A stretch of 64,000 bases of DNA, from positions 4,984,896 to 5,048,895 of the forward strand of contig JBANSL010000008.1 of assembly GCA_037127255.1 (NCBI GenBank), read 5' to 3'. The translations under genes were made by a program, and so were the position numbers. The DNA is from Persicaria tinctoria (taxonomy: Eukaryota; Streptophyta; Magnoliopsida; Caryophyllales; Polygonaceae). Below are positions 59,701 to 64,000 of this stretch, piece after piece. The notes beneath the pieces were generated by a model. It saw only the letters and a list, made by a program, of their open reading frames with translations, was not told the origin of the DNA and did no database searches. Positions within the stretch are counted from its first letter, which is position 1. Every line of letters starts with the position of its first letter.

Positions 59701-62700
59701 ACATTTGATGGAAATTAATTAAAAATAGAATGTTTTAATATGAGCCCCTTATCATTTTTCATCCCAAGATGCATAACATTATTTTTTCATCGTAAGAACT
59801 TTGACGTGAACTTCAATTTTTATAGTATATGTACGTAAGTAGGAGTTAAAGGTTTGATTACCGTATAATTCCCGATTTCCCTTTTCAGGGAGAAGGCACA
59901 CGATGAGCTCATACGGCGCTGATGATAAATCCAATGCCTGAAACAGTGCGTCCGTCCGCAAAGAAGCCTCAAGGTCAATTGCATTCTTCTCCTCCTCTAT
60001 GAAGTGCGACGGATAGGTGATTTCCTTACATAAAAGACACGACAGAAATATAAGTTAATTAACCTATGTTGAGATGAGATTTTTTTTATGTAAGTGTTAT
60101 ATATATAAATTGCAAAGACAAATACTATTAGCAGGCTTACCAGACCCTTGGCGTGACCCAACTGCACAAGACGTTCGACCATCTCATGAGGATCCGCACT
60201 GGATGAGAAGTTCATCACAGCCCATTTCTTGAGCTGTGATGACTTAGAAAATTGCTGGAAATAATTAAAGGATATTAGTACTTAAAACTTAAGAGATTAG
60301 AGAGTTGGTCCAAAATTGAAAGAAATAGAAGATCGAACCTTGTTCATGAAATTCCATCTGCCATTCTCTGGAACGAGCTGATCTTCTTTTCCAAATTTGA
60401 GCTGAAATTAAAATCAAATTGCAAACCAGGAATTAAATATATATTACTAATTATCTAATGATCAGTATTTACGAATCATAAAGCCAAAACTCTGTATTAC
60501 TAAAAGCCAAGACTACAGTGTTGCTTTCATCAAAAGATTACAATATTTCATGGGCTGGAAGCCCAATTAGGATGAACTAGCCCATTTTTCTAGAAAGTAA
60601 ATGCTGCCTTAGAAAATCCGAGGATCATTTTCGTGTTTAGCTACGTAAGAAGAAAGAAGGATTTTTGTTTTGTATGTATGCAGACTGTAAATGTTAGAGG
60701 ATGGAGCATGAGGAAACAGATGGATTTTTTAAATATATATTCGTGATTTAGTTTGCTTTATATGTAGGTGTAGATAATTTTGTATATATCCCCTAAACTC
60801 TAAACCTAATAAAATTAGGAACTTGGGATCCTTTATTGATTATTAACCGAGGAAGGGACACCATAAGACACATACATCAACAACAATAACAAATCTAACC
60901 ATACATAATCCAATACGAACCTCGGGAGCTGGCAAAACCCGAGCCGATAGTATTGCGAATAGATTTTGAAATTTCAATCCAAGTGACTTGAAGATGGGAT
61001 TCGACCCATAGTTTGTTGCTGCGAAATCCTGGAAGAGTAAACACAATGTATTAATGTAAGGGTCTTAAAATCAGCCAAAATATACCAACCAATAATACCA
61101 ATTCAATTGAAATTTTTTTAACCAATTCAATTGAAAATTTGGGTTTGGGTGCTTACACCGAGTAGAAGTTGCCCTCTCAACTGGGGGCTATCCGTGTGCC
61201 ATCCAATATTGATTTTTTTTGCTGGACAGTTATATGCTTCTTATAGGGCTGATTTGCAACGATATCACACAACTACCAAATGAAAAAAAAAACGACATAA
61301 GAAAGATAACATAGATTACATTTAGAGAGACGGGAAAATAATAAGAGAAATTGGTCAAATATAATTCCAACCTCAATTGGGAGAAAAATGGTGTTTTCCT
61401 CACTGCCCACACGGATGCATGGGAAATTTTTTGATTTAAACAGCTCGATGTCAAGCTCGTTTGTATAATATGTGAAGACGGATATATCAGGTTCTCCTTG
61501 AGTGTATCTGCGGTCCAACCTAAACCTATATAACACATGAATAATTCATTAATAGCAAAATTAATATGGAAATGAGATTTTACTTCATATTCCTATTTAT
61601 TAGCAAGTAAAACTTACCGTTGAACACCACAAGTCTCTACAGTCAAACCCAGAATCTTGTACTGTTGGTTTGATACTGTGTCAACTATTTTCAAATTCTC
61701 CAGTGTCTTTCCTGCCTGGTTGATGAAAAGACAAAGAAGGGATGAATAGTCTCCAAAATAAAGGTCTATTAAGACCTTAATTTCAATCAAAATCAATTCA
61801 TATAATGCTGTTGTTAATTACCTTGGACCAATCAATATTTTCATTAGTCTGTACCATTTGATTGTTTTGTAAAAACTCCAATACATGGCTCGATTTTGTA
61901 TAGAGAAGAGGAGGAGAGAAACCTGAAAAAACAGAAAACGTATAATTACAATATATGCGAACAATTACACTACTAAAATAAAATTTATAGAATAAAACTC
62001 ACGGATATTTAGTAATAGTCCCATCTCCGTCACTTTAAAGGTGTGCTTATAATGTCTTAATACAAGCATACTGTCATCAATCTCAAACATGTACGTGCCA
62101 TCCAAGTCAGTGGATTGGTCATCTTTCAATTTCTGTCCGCTGTCAACATAAATAGAAATCTAGTAAAAAACCGCAATGTACAAAACACACAGGTATCTCT
62201 AATAAAAAATAACAACAGCTTATACTATACCTTTGCTTCCCCATATGACTGCGCAGGACAACATTCAACGCACTTATAGATTCTTCCATCTCCTCACCAA
62301 CTCGTGTGTTCAAGGAGGTGGGCATAGCCTGAAAAGGTATACTTTTAATGCGTTTCAACCCTACTTGGAATATCAAGGACCTGCAAGGCAGTATTTAACT
62401 GGTGAGAAATATTATATTTACTAAATCAAAGCAATCAAAACCGAGTAGTAAGAGGGATACACTTACTTTTTAATCGTTTTATCAACTAACATGACTTCGA
62501 AAACATTATAATTGTCGGTGAGTTTTGCGGTTGTGTATAGCCTATTAACACCATCAAAGACATAGTCCTGTACTCCAAGTTCGGATTTGTAATCCGCAAA
62601 TAATCCCTTTAACACCCTCTCTTTTCCAATAAGATTGAGCTGATCGTTGTTTTCACAAGCCACCTCAACCTGTAACAAAGTTTGGGTTAACACTAAATCG

Positions 62701-62941
62701 ATATTAAATTATTAATTATATAATGGCAAACAATAAAAAATGCTAGATAAAGCATTCTAACGTAACATATATATATATATACCTTGTAGAGGAAAAAATC
62801 TCCCACAAAATTTCGATCGCTAAAGAAAGCTTGAATCTGATTGCAAGTAACGGTGGTATACTCACCATTACTTCCAAACTCACGCCTCCTCACACGAGAA
62901 TACCCTTGTGCCTCACCGCTACTTGAACCAGTCTCGGCCAT
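56764..62941 (-). CDS. AGO4-like: ARGONAUTE of the AGO4/6/9 clade, 21 exons; frameshift in exon 8 and degenerate catalytic site
   Basis: Small-RNA effector; this clade normally binds 24-nt siRNAs in RNA-directed DNA methylation. Exons (minus, 5' to 3'): 62941-62783, 62669-62467, 62380-62231, 62139-62003, 61922-61822, 61715-61618, 61525-61372, 61272-61157, 61028-60921, 60401-60339, 60254-60141, 60024-59862, 58772-58657, 58556-58291, 58204-58139, 58066-58003, 57727-57592, 57499-57426, 57244-57150, 57066-57035, 56930-56764. All join in phase except exon 8, which is one base short (A8 run at 61213-61220) and then hits TGA, leaving 365 aa; otherwise ~860 aa. N, PAZ, MID and PIWI domains are present. 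The PIWI motif GMDVSH reads GVKICH (K589) and FRDG reads FRGG (G673); YAHLAA keeps its His (813). It ends RDSMFFC. Confidence 0.9.
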
Positions 62942-64000
62942 TGATCAATGACTTGCTAGCAAAGTGAATTTTAATGAAAAGCTCAGTCAGTATATCATGA
63001 AATAAGGCAACAACAGATCTTATTTGGGTTGACATTTTTAAACATACAGAGAGGGACAAGAAAAACTTGTAAAACTTAAATTGGGCCTAAGCTAATTCAT
63101 TGTTTCTAACTGTGCAATATGATATCGTGCTCCACAGGCCATATAGCCCACAAGAAAGTAATAACGACAGAATATTCAAAGAATGCCACAAATTTAAAAC
63201 ATCACACAACCCATATTCTAATAATATCATTTTCCAAAATAAAGTTATAAGATATAAAATTCCAAAATATATTTTCCATAAAATCAAAAATATCATGATA
63301 ACAACAATAATATTACACCTAACATTTAATAAATATAACCATAATATATAATCATATACAGTAACATTTAGGTATAATATAGGTTGCAACATATTGTAAT
63401 CGACAAATCTTACCAACCCAACAGCCCAACCCGGAAAGAAAAGGGAGACCCGCCCACTGAAAGAGCTCAACCCGGATGGCCAACCCGAAATTAGGGGAGG
63501 AACCCGCCCAAGACAAGGTCCAAACCCACCAGCTTATAAAACAAAAGAAGAGGAAGACTTGACCCAAGCTCATGACCCAGATGTTATAACCCGGAAGAAG
63601 ACCCGGATCTCTCCTGACTTGACCCGGCCCAACCCAACATAACTCCCTTCTCTCCCAAATTAAAGAACAGAACACATGAAATTCCGACGGACAACAGTAG
63701 GGAAAGAACTTCAAAAGCAAATCGCAATTGAGAGGCTTATCGTAATTGAGAGGTTAAATCCACATCGATTTAAGGATGGCAAAAACTCACCGGAGAGTCA
63801 CTGCTCGGAGATAAACGACAGTTTTAAGGATGGCAAAAACTCACCGGAGAGTCACTGCTCGGAGAGAAACGACAGGAGCGCGGTGGATAAGATAGCCAAA
63901 AACCGAAGCGGAAATTAGTTCAAAATCCAATCGTATGAACAAAAATGAACTGAGGGGCTAAATCCACTGAACAGAATCGAGGCGAAAACTCACCGAAGAA
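62942..64000 (-). promoter_or_regulatory. Argonaute upstream region: leader intron and tandemly duplicated leader exon/donor
   Basis: On the minus strand an acceptor (TTTGCTAG, ending at 62956) lies 14 bases before the ATG. Upstream, the sequence CTCTCCG then GTGAGTTTTTGCC, a strong donor, occurs twice within a ~54-bp tandem repeat (about 63770-63876), and a third similar donor (TCTTCG, GTGAGTTTTCGCC) sits at the window edge. 63400-63640 is rich in acccgg/acccgcc words of unknown origin. No other gene seen. Confidence 0.5.

Overview
This window is nuclear DNA from a flowering plant, almost certainly a eudicot. The evidence is intron-rich genes with GT..AG junctions, plant-specific families (CAX, CIPK, TMN, a plant argonaute, F-box), and AT-rich gene-free stretches full of plant-type transposons. 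I cannot fix the species from sequence alone.

Layout, left to right. 100-1519 (+): 3' part of a vacuolar Ca2+/H+ exchanger (CAX), cut by the window edge. 3254-5236 (-): intact transmembrane-9 (nonaspanin) protein with a leader intron. 6-11.9 kb: repeats only (truncated SINE, LINE tail, ~1.47 kb hAT-like element, Helitron-like and Tourist-like elements). 14335-18224 (+): complete 14-exon CIPK9/23-type kinase of 444 aa with a 2.3 kb leader intron that carries a large foldback. 18.8-21.4 kb: MULE, Stowaway-like and Tourist-like elements and two antisense LINE tails. 21.4-27.9 kb (+): near-complete LINE with ORF1 and ORF2, ending about 0.1 kb before the leader of the GPN3 GTPase gene (CDS 28928-29734, +). 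32007-33394 (+): three-exon membrane-anchored coiled-coil protein. 33.8-39 kb: LINE insertion, Helitron-like element, copia LTR, and a broken 5' fragment of a shaggy/GSK3 kinase gene (-). 41447-42610 (+): calmodulin. 44-52.3 kb: repeats. 52942-54377 (+): F-box gene ending in a GC-AG intron, followed by a ~1 kb tandem duplication that includes its last exon. 56764-62941 (-): 21-exon argonaute of the AGO4/6/9 clade.

The most notable gene is the argonaute. All its exons join in phase except for one missing base in an A-run of exon 8. Two catalytic aspartates of the PIWI domain are replaced (Lys and Gly) while the catalytic His is kept. It is either a slicer-dead paralog with a homopolymer sequencing error, or an early pseudogene.

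The genes form no common pathway. CAX, CIPK and calmodulin all belong to calcium signalling, but nothing in the sequence shows that their proximity matters. Much of the rest is a well-preserved record of transposition: several insertions still show matching target-site duplications, which allows element ends to be placed to the base.
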